From Fundicoccus ignavus (GTDB lineage Bacteria > Bacillota > Bacilli > Lactobacillales > Aerococcaceae), in the NCBI RefSeq assembly GCF_009659375.1, contig NZ_WJQT01000019.1, positions 1 through 46,511 of the forward strand: 46,511 nucleotides of DNA, given 5' to 3'. This document shows positions 1 through 8,732 of the stretch, piece after piece (the stretch's first letter is position 1; each line of letters begins with the position of its first letter). Made by a program: the position numbers and the translations under genes. The notes under the pieces are model-generated. The model was not told the origin of the DNA. It ran no database searches and was given only the letters and a program-made list of their open reading frames with translations.

Positions 1-1
1 T

Positions 2-142
2 AAAACAATCAAGCGAAGTGGTTTTGGTTATCGAAACTTTGAACATTTACGTGCGCGTGTCTTTCTAAGTCAAAAGTTACTCGCTAGATCTAACAAACCG
101 ATTCGCCCCTTATACTTTTCAGATGAAGTAACCGCAGCTTAA
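2..142 (+). CDS. ISL3 family transposase, C-terminal 46 residues (partial)
   Basis: The reading frame is open from the window edge to a TAA at 140-142 and encodes the end of an IS transposase. The stretch FGYRNFEHLRARVF is the typical C-terminal signature of ISL3-family DDE transposases, which cut and paste the element through its inverted repeats. The 5' part is missing because the window starts inside the gene, so nothing can be said about whether the copy is intact. The N-terminal start of what may be the same IS type appears at the other end of the window. Confidence 0.8.
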   Translation, partial: KTIKRSGFGYRNFEHLRARVFLSQKLLARSNKPIRPLYFSDEVTAA

Positions 143-214
143 TATCTAATGATTATTCGACTATAAGACTCCATGAAAAAAAGCCAAAGTGATGACTCAC
201 TTTGACTTTTTAGG

Positions 215-240
215 TCACCAACACTCAAAATTTTACAGCC
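215..240 (-). repeat. Terminal inverted repeat of the ISL3-like element (IRR)
   Basis: This 26-bp sequence is the outer end of the left IS. It matches the IS start at 46322-46347 with about two differences (GGCTGT versus GGTTCT at the tip). Chromosomal sequence begins at 241. The expected 8-bp target duplication cannot be tested because the other end of this copy is outside the window. Confidence 0.8.
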
Positions 241-254
241 ATAATTTTAAACTC

Positions 255-303
255 AAAAAACAGAGAAGCTACAGCTTAAAAGTTGTAGCTTCTCTGTTTT
301 TTT
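255..303. terminator. Bidirectional intrinsic terminator next to the IS end
   Basis: A long near-perfect stem (ACAGAGAAGCTAC pairing with GTAGCTTCTCTGT) is flanked by an A-run upstream and a T-run downstream, so it can terminate transcription in both directions. It separates the IS from the following repeat and the oppA-like gene. Confidence 0.8.
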
Positions 304-307
304 CATA

Positions 308-452
308 GTATAAGTTTTTAGTTGATTTACCGAGCTTTGAAAACAAGTCGCTGGGCTACGCTTAGTCTTTCAATAAAAGTAATTTGGTATTATCTAGTCA
401 AAACTGCTAAATGGAACTTAATGGCTTCGGAAACGTCCAAGGTTTTATACTT
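308..452. repeat. Dispersed hairpin repeat, copy R1 (internally deleted)
   Basis: This is a shortened copy of the intergenic repeat seen at 17591, 23931, 24235, 26344 and 36490. It has the same left boundary (TATAAG, then GTTGATTTACCGAGCT) and the same right part (GAAAACAAGTCGCTG, then TATTATCTAGTCAA). The central hairpin region present in the other copies is missing. It starts just after a terminator, as R2-R4 do. Small ORFs here have no homology or ribosome site and are not called. Confidence 0.65.
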
Positions 453-937
453 CAATGAGATTATTAGCATGTCGCGATTTCGCTGCGCTAGGTGTTCTAA
501 TAGAATTGTCGAAGAATTTGGTCGAATTTTATTACATAGCTGGTAATTGCATGTCAACATTTAAATTCGCGAGTTGAATTTAAATTTTAAAAGTAAAAGC
601 ACCTGTAAGGGTGACACTCAAAATAAGAAATAATAAACTCAGATTTAGGCTGATGTGTGCTAGTTTATTTCATAATAATCGCAATAAAGTATGAGAAAAT
701 ATTAACTAGTTGCAAGTAAATTTAATTTTAAGGTCGTATTCTTTGTATTTAAAATTCTCTAAAGAAATCTTTATGGTGAAAAATCACAAAGAATGTAGTG
801 TGTTTTATATGATTAAAAGCTTACCATTATTAGCATTTAGTTCAAATTGTTAACAAATAACTTTGAAATATGATGGCATAAAATAAGAACATCACTCATT
901 TAATTATCATAAAAATGATTTTTTTTTAATAAAACTC
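453..937. other. Non-coding AT-rich stretch upstream of the oppA-like gene
   Basis: I see no credible gene. Apart from the degenerate palindrome at 551-615, which is listed separately, the region is AT-rich. It contains short direct and inverted motifs (for example CACAAAGAATG near 785) but no recognised RNA family. It probably serves as a long upstream region for the promoter at 938-966. Confidence 0.5.
551..615. repeat. Degenerate single copy of the palindromic repeat family of 36749-37187
   Basis: A palindrome centred on GCGA (ATTTAAATTC / GAATTTAAAT) is preceded by CATAGCTGGT and followed by a small CACC...GGTG stem. The order and flanks mirror the 36730-36850 locus, where CATAGCTAGT is followed by a palindrome centred on CGCGGG and later by a CACCTCTGAGGTG stem. 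As at that locus, it follows a copy of the hairpin repeat (R1). Confidence 0.5.
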
Positions 938-966
938 TTGATAAATTCTTTTGTAAACGTTATGAT
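938..966 (+). promoter_or_regulatory. Promoter of the oppA-like gene with overlapping cre-like site
   Basis: TTGATA (938-943) and TATGAT (961-966) are separated by exactly 17 bp. Bases 952-965 (TGTAAACGTTATGA) match the CcpA cre consensus TGWAANCGNTNWCA at 13 of 14 positions and overlap the -10 box. This suggests catabolite repression of the transporter gene. CcpA binding is inferred. Confidence 0.6.
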
Positions 967-1020
967 ATATTTATGTAATGGCAAAAAAGCCAGAACGTCT
1001 AATTATTTTGGAGGGATTTT

Positions 1021-2799
1021 ATGAAAAAAGCATTAAGAAAACATTTTTCACTAGCAGCAACAGCCTTTACTTTAGGTTCTGTATTAGTTGCACCAACTGC
1101 AACTTTAGTATCTGCACAAGAAGAGTCTGAAGATGGAGTTTTAAACTTTGAAACAGCTGTAACTCACGAAGGTGAAGCGATTGAAGGCGGAACATTACGT
1201 TACGCATTAGTTGGAGATCCATTTGCAGGCGTATTAAACAATATGCTTTATACAGGTAATCCAGATGCGAGCATCATCGGTTTCTTTAACGATGGTTTAT
1301 ACGGTTATGATTCAAGTTTTGCGATTGATAACTCTGGGTTTGCAGATGTCGAATTTGATGTGGATAACAAACAAGTAACAATCTCAATTCCAGAAGGTAC
1401 TTCTTGGGATGATGGCGAGCCATTAACGATTGATGATGTAATTTTCCCTTACTATGTAATAGGTCACCCAGACTATACAGGTGTACGTTATGGAGAAGAC
1501 TATCAAAACGTAGTTGGAATGAATGAATATCATGCAGGAGAAGCAGAAGAAATTTCTGGTTTAGAGCGTATTGATGACTATACATTGAGAGTAACTTATA
1601 TTAACTTTAATAACTCTATGTTACAAGCTGGTGGTGGTGTGGGTAGCTATATTGAACCAGAACATATCTTAGGTGAAGTTCCAGTTGCTGAATTAGAAGA
1701 CCACGAAGCAGTTCGTACAAATCCTGTTGGATTTGGACCATTCCGTGTAACATCAATTACACCGGGTGAAGCTGTAACTTATGAAGCGAATGAATATTAC
1801 TACAAAGGTCAACCAAACATTGACAATTTAGTGCTTGAAGTAGTAAATGCAACTTCAATTGTTGCTGAATTAAAAGCGGGTAACTATGACTTAGCGTCAT
1901 TACCTGCTGACCAATACGATACTTATAAAGATGCGACTAACTTCTCAGTAATTGGTCAAATCTCTAATGCTTATACATACATCGGATTCAAGCAAGGTTC
2001 ATGGGATGCTGAAGCTGGAGAAGTTGTACCAGATGAGACTAAAGTAACGTCAAGCAAAGCATTACGTCAAGCAATGGCATATGCGATTGATAACGATGCA
2101 GTTGGTGCAGAATTCTATTCTGGTTTACGTCAAAACGCTAACTCATTAATTACACCTAACTTTGAAGCCTATCACAACTTCGATCAAGAAGCCTATACAT
2201 ATAACCCAGAGAAAGCTAAAGAAATTTTAGCTGAAGCTGGCTTCGTTGATAATGATGGCGACGGCTTTGTAGAAGACTTAAACGGTGAACCATTCACTTT
2301 AGGTTTCGCTTCTATGTCAGGTGGAGAAGTTGCTGAGCCATTAGCACAATACTACATCCAAATGTGGGGTGAAATTGGCGTCTCTGTAGAATTAGTTGAT
2401 GGACAATTAATGGAATTTAACTCATTCTATGACCGTGTTGAAGCGGATGATCCTGCAATTGATATCTATCAAGGTGCATGGGGTACTGGTGGAGATCCAA
2501 ACCCAACTAATTTATACAGCCGTACTTCAGCATTTAACTATCCTCGCTTTGCATCTGACGAGAACGATGCTTTATTAGAAGCCATTAACTCAGATGACTC
2601 ATTCGAAGAAGAATTCCGTGTGAATGCATTTAATGAATGGCAAGCTTATGTACACGAAGAGTTACCTGTAGTTCCTACTTTATTCCGTTATGAATTAGTA
2701 GCTGTGAACAAACGTGTATCTCAATACGATTCTGAAATCGGTTCAGACTTAGACTGGACACAAATTTCATTAACTGCTGATTCACCAATCGCAGAATAA
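1021..2799 (+). CDS. ABC transporter substrate-binding protein, family 5 (oligopeptide type)
   Basis: This 592-residue exported protein belongs to the OppA/DppA/AppA (SBP_bac_5) family, which captures peptides or nickel-type ligands outside the cell and hands them to an ABC permease. Residues 1-32 form a signal peptide with a VSA|Q signal peptidase I site. The family core follows, with the usual late motif IYQGAWGTGGDPNP. No cysteine forms a lipobox, although most Gram-positive binding proteins are lipoproteins; this protein may be secreted or held by other contacts. It stands alone, with no permease or ATPase genes next to it. A strong RBS (GGAGGG) precedes the ATG, and a terminator follows at 2820. 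The ligand cannot be told from sequence; peptide is the default for the family. Confidence 0.85.
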   Translation: MKKALRKHFSLAATAFTLGSVLVAPTATLVSAQEESEDGVLNFETAVTHEGEAIEGGTLRYALVGDPFAGVLNNMLYTGNPDASIIGFFNDGLYGYDSSFAIDNSGFADVEFDVDNKQVTISIPEGTSWDDGEPLTIDDVIFPYYVIGHPDYTGVRYGEDYQNVVGMNEYHAGEAEEISGLERIDDYTLRVTYINFNNSMLQAGGGVGSYIEPEHILGEVPVAELEDHEAVRTNPVGFGPFRVTSITPGEAVTYEANEYYYKGQPNIDNLVLEVVNATSIVAELKAGNYDLASLPADQYDTYKDATNFSVIGQISNAYTYIGFKQGSWDAEAGEVVPDETKVTSSKALRQAMAYAIDNDAVGAEFYSGLRQNANSLITPNFEAYHNFDQEAYTYNPEKAKEILAEAGFVDNDGDGFVEDLNGEPFTLGFASMSGGEVAEPLAQYYIQMWGEIGVSVELVDGQLMEFNSFYDRVEADDPAIDIYQGAWGTGGDPNPTNLYSRTSAFNYPRFASDENDALLEAINSDDSFEEEFRVNAFNEWQAYVHEELPVVPTLFRYELVAVNKRVSQYDSEIGSDLDWTQISLTADSPIAE

Positions 2800-2819
2800 T
2801 TCTATAATTTAACTTTAGT

Positions 2820-2844
2820 AGAGCCTCCTTGAGAGGCTCTTTTA
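2820..2844 (+). terminator. Terminator of the oppA-like gene
   Basis: The hairpin AGAGCCTC / GAGGCTCT followed by TTTTA lies 20 bp after the stop codon, so the gene is transcribed as a single unit. Confidence 0.85.
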
Positions 2845-3035
2845 CTATCTGAAAGCTAATATTATTTTGAATAATTAAATAAATTATATTGAAAGTTGGT
2901 TAATGGTTTATTTTTAAGTCAATTTAATTGCAAAAAAGCTTCGAAGGGTATATTATAGTTATAAACATATAATCATCTATATTCTACTATTACTTTTGAT
3001 TATTGTGTTTAATTAAAGGCTTAATGGAGGTAAAG

Positions 3036-3314
3036 ATGATTTTAAATATTAACGTTTCTAAAGAAGTTCGTGAAAACCAACTTTTTGACTCAGCACTGAT
3101 AAATATTATCGCACTGAAAAATGCTGTGATTACAGGGAGCCCAATTTTAATTACTCCGAATGAAGAGAGTTCTGAGGATGTGCATTCACTAAGAATCGAC
3201 ATAGAGAATGAAATTGATGAAGAGCAACTAAACATCCTAAAAGATGGGATTATCAATCAAGTGCGTGGATTCTTTATGATCGCAAATATCCCGTGTGAAA
3301 TTACTTGGGAATAG
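3036..3314 (+). CDS. Small conserved-looking protein of unknown function
   Basis: I do not recognise this 92-residue protein. The start is set at the ATG at 3036 because a good RBS (GGAGG) lies 5 bp upstream; an upstream in-frame ATG lacks one. The protein is acidic and soluble, with alternating hydrophobic segments (ILNINVS, ILITPNE, GFFMIANIPCEI) that suggest a small mixed alpha/beta fold. It has no signal peptide or membrane segment. It is monocistronic, between the oppA-like terminator and its own terminator at 3383, upstream of rnc. A regulatory or adaptor role is possible, but nothing in the sequence proves it. Confidence 0.65.
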   Translation: MILNINVSKEVRENQLFDSALINIIALKNAVITGSPILITPNEESSEDVHSLRIDIENEIDEEQLNILKDGIINQVRGFFMIANIPCEITWE

Positions 3315-3382
3315 GAATATAGTAAAAGTTATAATATGAATCGGGCTTTCTAGGTACTGACTAGAAAGTTATTCGGAATTTT

Positions 3383-3424
3383 CCTCTTCAACACAGTTAA
3401 GCTTGTGTTGAAGAGGCTTTTTAT
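3383..3424 (+). terminator. Intrinsic terminator between the small gene and rnc
   Basis: The stem CCTCTTCAACACA / TGTGTTGAAGAGG with a short loop is followed by CTTTTTATTT. It ends the upstream gene and makes the rnc-smc transcript independent. Confidence 0.88.
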
Positions 3425-3558
3425 TTCGGTAATTGATTTAAATTGGCTTAAAAATGCTACTTAATGGCGCTTTTTTTGGTATACTAATAAGTGCTATATG
3501 CAAGTTAGCGGTTTATTTATTTGCATAAATAAACTATTCAAAAGTAAAGAGGGAAAGT

Positions 3559-4272
3559 ATGAAAATACCATTAACTGAGGTAATTAAGAAGAGAACAGGA
3601 ATTCAGTTTAAGAACGCTCGTTTGCTAGAGACGGCCTTTCAACATACGTCTTTTGTTAATGAAAGAGCAGCGAAAAAGTTAGAGCATAATGAACGACTTG
3701 AGTTTTTAGGTGATGCAGTGCTAGAAGTCATTGTCAGTGATTTTCTGTTTCATGAATATCCTGATAAACCCGAGGGGCAATTAACGCGAATGCGCGCACA
3801 ATTAGTAAGAGAAGAAAGTTTAGCCTTCTTAGCTCGTAAGTATCAATTCAATCGTCAAATTCGTTTAGGAAAAGGTGAATTAGCGAGTGGTGGAAATGAA
3901 CGTGATTCTATTCTTGCAGACTGTTTTGAAGCCTTCTTAGGAGCTGTTTATTTAGATCAAGGGATGGATGTTGCCAGAGCATGGTTGGATGAATCATTAT
4001 TGAAACCACATCGTACTATTTTGACTAAAATTAATTTAGATTATAAAACACTCTTCCAAGAAAGAGCACAACAAAAAGGCGCGGTTCAAATTCGTTATGA
4101 ATTAATTGAACAATCAGGGCCTGCTCATAATCAAGTGTTCACAATGGGCTTATATTTAAATGACCAATTGGTGTCAAAAGGTTCAGGTAAAAGTAAAAAA
4201 CAAGCAGAGATGCAAGCGGCTGAACAAGCATATGCATTGGTCGATGAGAAAGGTAATATTAAATGCACTTAG
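3559..4272 (+). CDS. rnc: Ribonuclease III
   Basis: This double-strand-specific endoribonuclease processes rRNA precursors and structured mRNAs in the cytoplasm. The 237-residue length is normal. The signature NERLEFLGDAV spans residues 44-54, with the acidic Mg2+ ligands E48 and D52 and the later D121 and E124 (DCFEAFLGA). A C-terminal double-stranded-RNA-binding domain covers about 161-228, ending in GSGKSKKQAEMQAAEQA. The stop codon overlaps the smc start by 10 bases, so the two are translationally coupled. The rnc-smc-ftsY order is classic for Firmicutes. A TATACT box near 3480 probably drives the unit. Confidence 0.96.
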   Translation: MKIPLTEVIKKRTGIQFKNARLLETAFQHTSFVNERAAKKLEHNERLEFLGDAVLEVIVSDFLFHEYPDKPEGQLTRMRAQLVREESLAFLARKYQFNRQIRLGKGELASGGNERDSILADCFEAFLGAVYLDQGMDVARAWLDESLLKPHRTILTKINLDYKTLFQERAQQKGAVQIRYELIEQSGPAHNQVFTMGLYLNDQLVSKGSGKSKKQAEMQAAEQAYALVDEKGNIKCT

Positions 4273-7200
4273 AAAGAATTGAAATGACTGGTTTTAAATC
4301 CTTTGCGGACAAAACAGTTATCGAATTTGATAAAGGTTTAACGGCTGTTGTAGGCCCCAATGGTAGTGGAAAAAGTAATCTTTCGGAAGCGATTCGTTGG
4401 GTTTTAGGGGAGCAGTCTGCAAAAAGTTTGCGTGGAAGCCGTATGGAAGATGTAATTTTTAACGGAACACAAGAAAGAAAACCAGTTAACTTAGCTAAAG
4501 TAACATTGGTCTTGAATAATGAAGATCGATATTTGGATTATGATTTCAGCGAAATTAGCATTACGCGAAGTTATAATCGAAATGGTGATAGCCAATATTT
4601 TATCAATAAGGAAGCTGTTCGTTTAAAAGATATTGTAGATTTATTGTTAGACTCAGGTCTAGGAAAGAATAGCTTTTCAATTATATCGCAAGGTAAGGTT
4701 GAACAAATTTTCTTAAGCAAACCAGAAGAGCGTCGAACAATTTTTGAAGAAGCTGCCGGCGTACAGAAATACCAGTATCGAAAAGTGGAAGCTGAAAGAA
4801 AGCTGGTTCGCTCGACAGATCATTTGAGTCGTGTGAAGGATATCATTCATGAGTTGGATGGTCAATTGCAGCCACTGGCTAAACAAAGAGAAGCAGCTCT
4901 GATTTATCAGGAAAAGCATGCGCGCTTAAAACAGCTAGAAATTTCCTTATATAGCTATCAAATCGAACAATACCGCCAACAATGGCAACAAGCTGAAATC
5001 GACTTAAAAAACTTGAATCAAGAAATTCAAGTTTTAGATGCCGAACAGAAAACTTTAACTGCAGCCATTAAAAAAGAAACGATTGAATTGGATCAACTTA
5101 ATCTTCAGATTGATGATAGATCGGAATTATTTCAAGAAAACAGTCAGCAATTGGAAAGATTAAAAGCAAAACAACAAGTAACTGAACAACAAATTCAGTA
5201 CAATCAGTCCTCTCTAAACGATAAACATGAGGCTTTTGAGCAACAAGTGGCTCGTCAAACTCAACTGAAAGCTGAATTGACAGCGTCTGAAAGTGAACAA
5301 AGAGTTTTACTTGATAAATTAACTGAAATTAAACAAGTGATTAAACATTTGGAACAACAAAGAGCCATTTTGGTTGGGAATGATCAGCAACAAGTGGAGC
5401 AATTACGTGAGCAGTTAATTGATTTCTATCAGAAAGAAACAACTGCACGTAACCAAATTACGCAATATAGTAGCACGATTGAGCAACAAACCGAGAGAAC
5501 TAAACATTGGGAACTTCAGGTTGCTGAATTGTCTCAGAATTTAAAAAAAGATGAGGCTGATTTTAAAACTCAACAGAAGGCCTTTTTAGAAAAGCAACAT
5601 AATCAGCAAGACCTTCGTAAGCAATTTAATCAAATGTTAGAAGAAAATCAATTGCTTCAACAAGAACGTGAAAAGCTGAAACAAACTTTATTCCAACATG
5701 AACGTGATACTCAGAAAATTGATTCTAAAGTTGCGAACTTAAAGCATATGCAAGAAGATTATGCTGGGTATTTTGCCGGGGTTCGTACTGTCATGAAACA
5801 GGCACAACGGATTGGTGGAATCGAAGGGACGGTAGCGGATTTAATTGAAGTGCCAACTAATTTACAGTTAGCGATCGATACAGCTTTGGGTGGAAGTTTA
5901 CAGCATATTGTTGTTACGAATGATCAAGCTGCCAAGGCAGCGATTCAGTTTTTGAAACAACAACATGCAGGGCGCGCAACATTCTTACCAAAAACGAACA
6001 TTAAACCGCGTTATCTTAATTTCCAACATTTAAATCAAGCTGAGAATCATATTGGTTTTGTTGGTGTGGCAAATGAATTAATAAAGTACGCAGAAGAAAA
6101 TTATGCAATACTTGCGAATTTGCTTGGAACGACCATCATTATGGATAGTATCTCAAATGCGCAACAGCTAGCACGAAAAGTGAATCACGCTGTGAAGATT
6201 GTCACGCTTGATGGCGATGTCTTGATGCCGGGTGGTTCTATCACAGGTGGACAAGCAAAGAAACAACAAAATTCTATGTTAGCTCGACAGAATGAATTAA
6301 AACAAGCTGAAAGCCAATTAGCTCAAGCTCGCGAAATTTTAGCTAATATTGAAGCTGCTTGGCAGCAAAATCAAAGTAAAGAGCAACAATTACATCAACA
6401 AATTGAACAACAACGCGAAATCTTGACTCAGTCTGATATGCAATTGCAGCAAGAACAAGCGCAGGTTCAACAATTAGCTCAAACAATTAAACAAGAAAAG
6501 AATCAACAAATTATCTTAAACGATGATTTACAACAAGCAGTTGTCTCACTAAAAGAAGCGGAAGAAAAACTTGCGACGGCTAGAGCCAATCTTATTACTG
6601 CCAGTCAAGCGATTGAGGATACGAATCAAGCGCTGGCCCAGTTAAGCTTAAGCCAAGAAGATCGTCAGAAACAACTTCAAGAATTAGATGAGCAATATAA
6701 TGACTTAAAGACTGAACTAGCGGTTAAAGAAACGCAAGCTACACAAATTAATCAACAGGTTGTGAACACGAAGAAAACACTAAATGAAGTAACGTTGTTT
6801 ATCGAAAGTTACGAAGCAAGTCACAATTTAGACGTTAATGATCTGGGTCAATTGACAGCGACTTTGGAACAAACAGTCTCTGATATTGAAACCTTAGCTA
6901 AACAATTAACAACCGAAAAAGAAACCTTGGCGCAAATGCGTGAGCGACGTCAAATCTTGATTGAAAGTTCGCGTGCAAACGAGCAGAAAGAAAGAGACAT
7001 TATTCAAACAGCACAACAATCGTATCAACAACAGGCGAAATTTGAAGCACAAATTGAAAAATTCGAAGCATTCATTGATAATCAGTTAGAGTATTTAAGT
7101 GAAGAATACCAATTATCTTACGAAGCAGCGACCAAAATTGCCGAGCCAATTGATACTGCTACAAAAGTTAATCAAGAAGTTAAACAATTAAAACGTGAGA

Positions 7201-7805
7201 TTGAGCGTTTGGGTCCAATAAACCTTGCAGCTATTGAAGGCTATGAGGTATTAAATGAACGTTATGAACATTTAATTGAACAACAAGATGATTTGTTGAA
7301 GGCAATGTCTCAACTTAAAGAAACAATGGATGAAATGGATAGTGAAGTGATTAAGCGATTTGGAGAAACTTTCAACGTGATTAATCAACAATTCCAGACG
7401 ACTTTCCGAAAACTTTTTGCTGGTGGGCATGCTTCCTTGCAATTAACCGACCCAAATGATTTATTAATGACAGGTGTAGATATAATTGCTCAACCGCCAG
7501 GCAAGAAAAAACAAAACTTAGCCTTATTATCCGGTGGTGAAAGAGCATTAACAGCAATCGCTTTGTTATTTGCTATTCTGGAAGTTAAACCTGTTCCGTT
7601 CTGTATATTAGATGAGGTTGAAGCAGCACTGGATGATGCGAACGTTTATCGTTATGGTGAGTACCTACAAGACTTTACAGAAAATACACAGTTTATTGTG
7701 ATTACTCACCGAAAAGGTACAATGGAACATGCAGATGTTCTGTATGGTGTAACGATGGAGCGATCAGGAATTTCTAAGTTAGCTTCAGTGAAATTGAGTG
7801 ACTAG
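4263..7805 (+). CDS. smc: Chromosome segregation ATPase SMC
   Basis: SMC dimerises, joins ScpA and ScpB to form condensin, and folds and segregates the nucleoid. The 1180-residue protein has the standard plan. The N-terminal head has Walker A GPNGSGKSN (31-39). Long, glutamine-rich coiled coils (about 165-500 and 665-1000) flank a hinge at about 500-660. The C-terminal head has the signature LSGGE (1089-1093) and Walker B CILDEVEAALDD (D1117, E1118). The Q-richness of the coils (many QQ runs) is marked but follows the coiled-coil heptads. The gene overlaps the end of rnc, and scpAB are not in the window. Confidence 0.97.
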   Translation: MHLERIEMTGFKSFADKTVIEFDKGLTAVVGPNGSGKSNLSEAIRWVLGEQSAKSLRGSRMEDVIFNGTQERKPVNLAKVTLVLNNEDRYLDYDFSEISITRSYNRNGDSQYFINKEAVRLKDIVDLLLDSGLGKNSFSIISQGKVEQIFLSKPEERRTIFEEAAGVQKYQYRKVEAERKLVRSTDHLSRVKDIIHELDGQLQPLAKQREAALIYQEKHARLKQLEISLYSYQIEQYRQQWQQAEIDLKNLNQEIQVLDAEQKTLTAAIKKETIELDQLNLQIDDRSELFQENSQQLERLKAKQQVTEQQIQYNQSSLNDKHEAFEQQVARQTQLKAELTASESEQRVLLDKLTEIKQVIKHLEQQRAILVGNDQQQVEQLREQLIDFYQKETTARNQITQYSSTIEQQTERTKHWELQVAELSQNLKKDEADFKTQQKAFLEKQHNQQDLRKQFNQMLEENQLLQQEREKLKQTLFQHERDTQKIDSKVANLKHMQEDYAGYFAGVRTVMKQAQRIGGIEGTVADLIEVPTNLQLAIDTALGGSLQHIVVTNDQAAKAAIQFLKQQHAGRATFLPKTNIKPRYLNFQHLNQAENHIGFVGVANELIKYAEENYAILANLLGTTIIMDSISNAQQLARKVNHAVKIVTLDGDVLMPGGSITGGQAKKQQNSMLARQNELKQAESQLAQAREILANIEAAWQQNQSKEQQLHQQIEQQREILTQSDMQLQQEQAQVQQLAQTIKQEKNQQIILNDDLQQAVVSLKEAEEKLATARANLITASQAIEDTNQALAQLSLSQEDRQKQLQELDEQYNDLKTELAVKETQATQINQQVVNTKKTLNEVTLFIESYEASHNLDVNDLGQLTATLEQTVSDIETLAKQLTTEKETLAQMRERRQILIESSRANEQKERDIIQTAQQSYQQQAKFEAQIEKFEAFIDNQLEYLSEEYQLSYEAATKIAEPIDTATKVNQEVKQLKREIERLGPINLAAIEGYEVLNERYEHLIEQQDDLLKAMSQLKETMDEMDSEVIKRFGETFNVINQQFQTTFRKLFAGGHASLQLTDPNDLLMTGVDIIAQPPGKKKQNLALLSGGERALTAIALLFAILEVKPVPFCILDEVEAALDDANVYRYGEYLQDFTENTQFIVITHRKGTMEHADVLYGVTMERSGISKLASVKLSD

Positions 7806-7901
7806 TATAAACGTTTTAAGGCTAGTCGGTCAGTAGCCAAAGAATTAGGATTCCATGTTATGATATAAAAGACATAAGCTGAAATTGAAGGGGATACTTT
7901 A

Positions 7902-8711
7902 ATGATTAAATTAATTGCAATAGATTTAGATGATACATTACTAACCGACGATAAAATAATTACCGAAGAGAATAAAGCAGCTTTACATTATGCGCATAGT
8001 AAGGGTATAAAAGTTGTTTTATGTACGGGACGTCCATATTTAGCGATGAAAAATTTAGTTAAAGAGATTGGCTTGAATTCACCTGATGATTTTATCATTA
8101 CGTTTAATGGGGCCCAAGTACGTCGTGCCGCAACAGGGGAAGTAGTCGTCGAAAATGTGCTATCAAAATCAGATGTGGTTGCTTGGTATGAAATGTTGTC
8201 AAGACTAGATTTACCTTTAGATGCGATTGATGCTCAATACATTCTGGAGCCTGAAGAATATCCAGAAGGATTTGCTTCATTTTATTCAGAACGAATCAGC
8301 AATTTAGAAGCGAAAAAAGTCAATTTTTATCATTTGCCTGAAGACCATGTCATTAATAAGATGGTAGTTTGTATCGAGGAAGAACATTTAGATCGTCAAT
8401 TAGCTTTAATTGAGGATTCCTTTAAAGATAACTATTCAACTTTTAAGTCACGTAAATTTCTATATGAGATTGTGGCAAAAGGCGTTAACAAAGGGAACAC
8501 ATTAAGAAAATTGGGTGAAGCCATTAATATTCATCCTGAAGAAATGCTAACAATTGGTGATCAAGAAAACGACTTAACAATGATTCAATTAGCTGGAATA
8601 GGTGTTGCAATGGGCAATGCTGTGGATTCAGTTAAAGCAGCTGCTGACTATATTACGGAAGATAATAACTCGAGCGGTGTGGCGCAAGCTATTAGACATT
8701 ACATCAAATAA
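7902..8711 (+). CDS. Cof-type HAD-IIB family sugar-phosphate phosphatase
   Basis: This 269-residue HAD-superfamily hydrolase of the Cof/YidA subfamily dephosphorylates small phosphometabolites such as sugar phosphates or flavin precursors. Motif I is IAIDLDDTLL, with nucleophile D8 and acid/base D10. A large type-IIB cap domain fills the middle. Motif IV GDQENDLTM near residue 210 binds Mg2+. It sits between smc and ftsY, a position seen in other lactic acid bacteria, and ends about 20 bp before ftsY, so co-transcription is likely. A TATGAT box near 7860 may add a promoter. The exact substrate cannot be read from sequence. Confidence 0.9.
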   Translation: MIKLIAIDLDDTLLTDDKIITEENKAALHYAHSKGIKVVLCTGRPYLAMKNLVKEIGLNSPDDFIITFNGAQVRRAATGEVVVENVLSKSDVVAWYEMLSRLDLPLDAIDAQYILEPEEYPEGFASFYSERISNLEAKKVNFYHLPEDHVINKMVVCIEEEHLDRQLALIEDSFKDNYSTFKSRKFLYEIVAKGVNKGNTLRKLGEAINIHPEEMLTIGDQENDLTMIQLAGIGVAMGNAVDSVKAAADYITEDNNSSGVAQAIRHYIK

Positions 8712-8732
8712 GATAAACAAGGAGTGAATTAA

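Larger units (their letters stand above)
1..240 (+). mobile_element. Right end of an ISL3-like insertion sequence (truncated by window edge)
   Basis: This segment holds the 3' end of a transposase gene, a bidirectional hairpin with A/T-runs (about 178-212), and a terminal inverted repeat ending at 240. The repeat at 215-240, read on the minus strand, begins GGCTGTAAAATTTTGAGTGT. It matches the start of the IS at 46322 at nearly every position. IRs starting GGnTCT/GGCT with a GTGTTGGTGA core are characteristic of the ISL3 family. The rest of the element lies outside the window. Confidence 0.85.

Noticed and set aside
322..546. 74-codon ORF near the left end
   Set aside because: It lies within repeat R1 and its flank, has no ribosome site and no protein-like composition.
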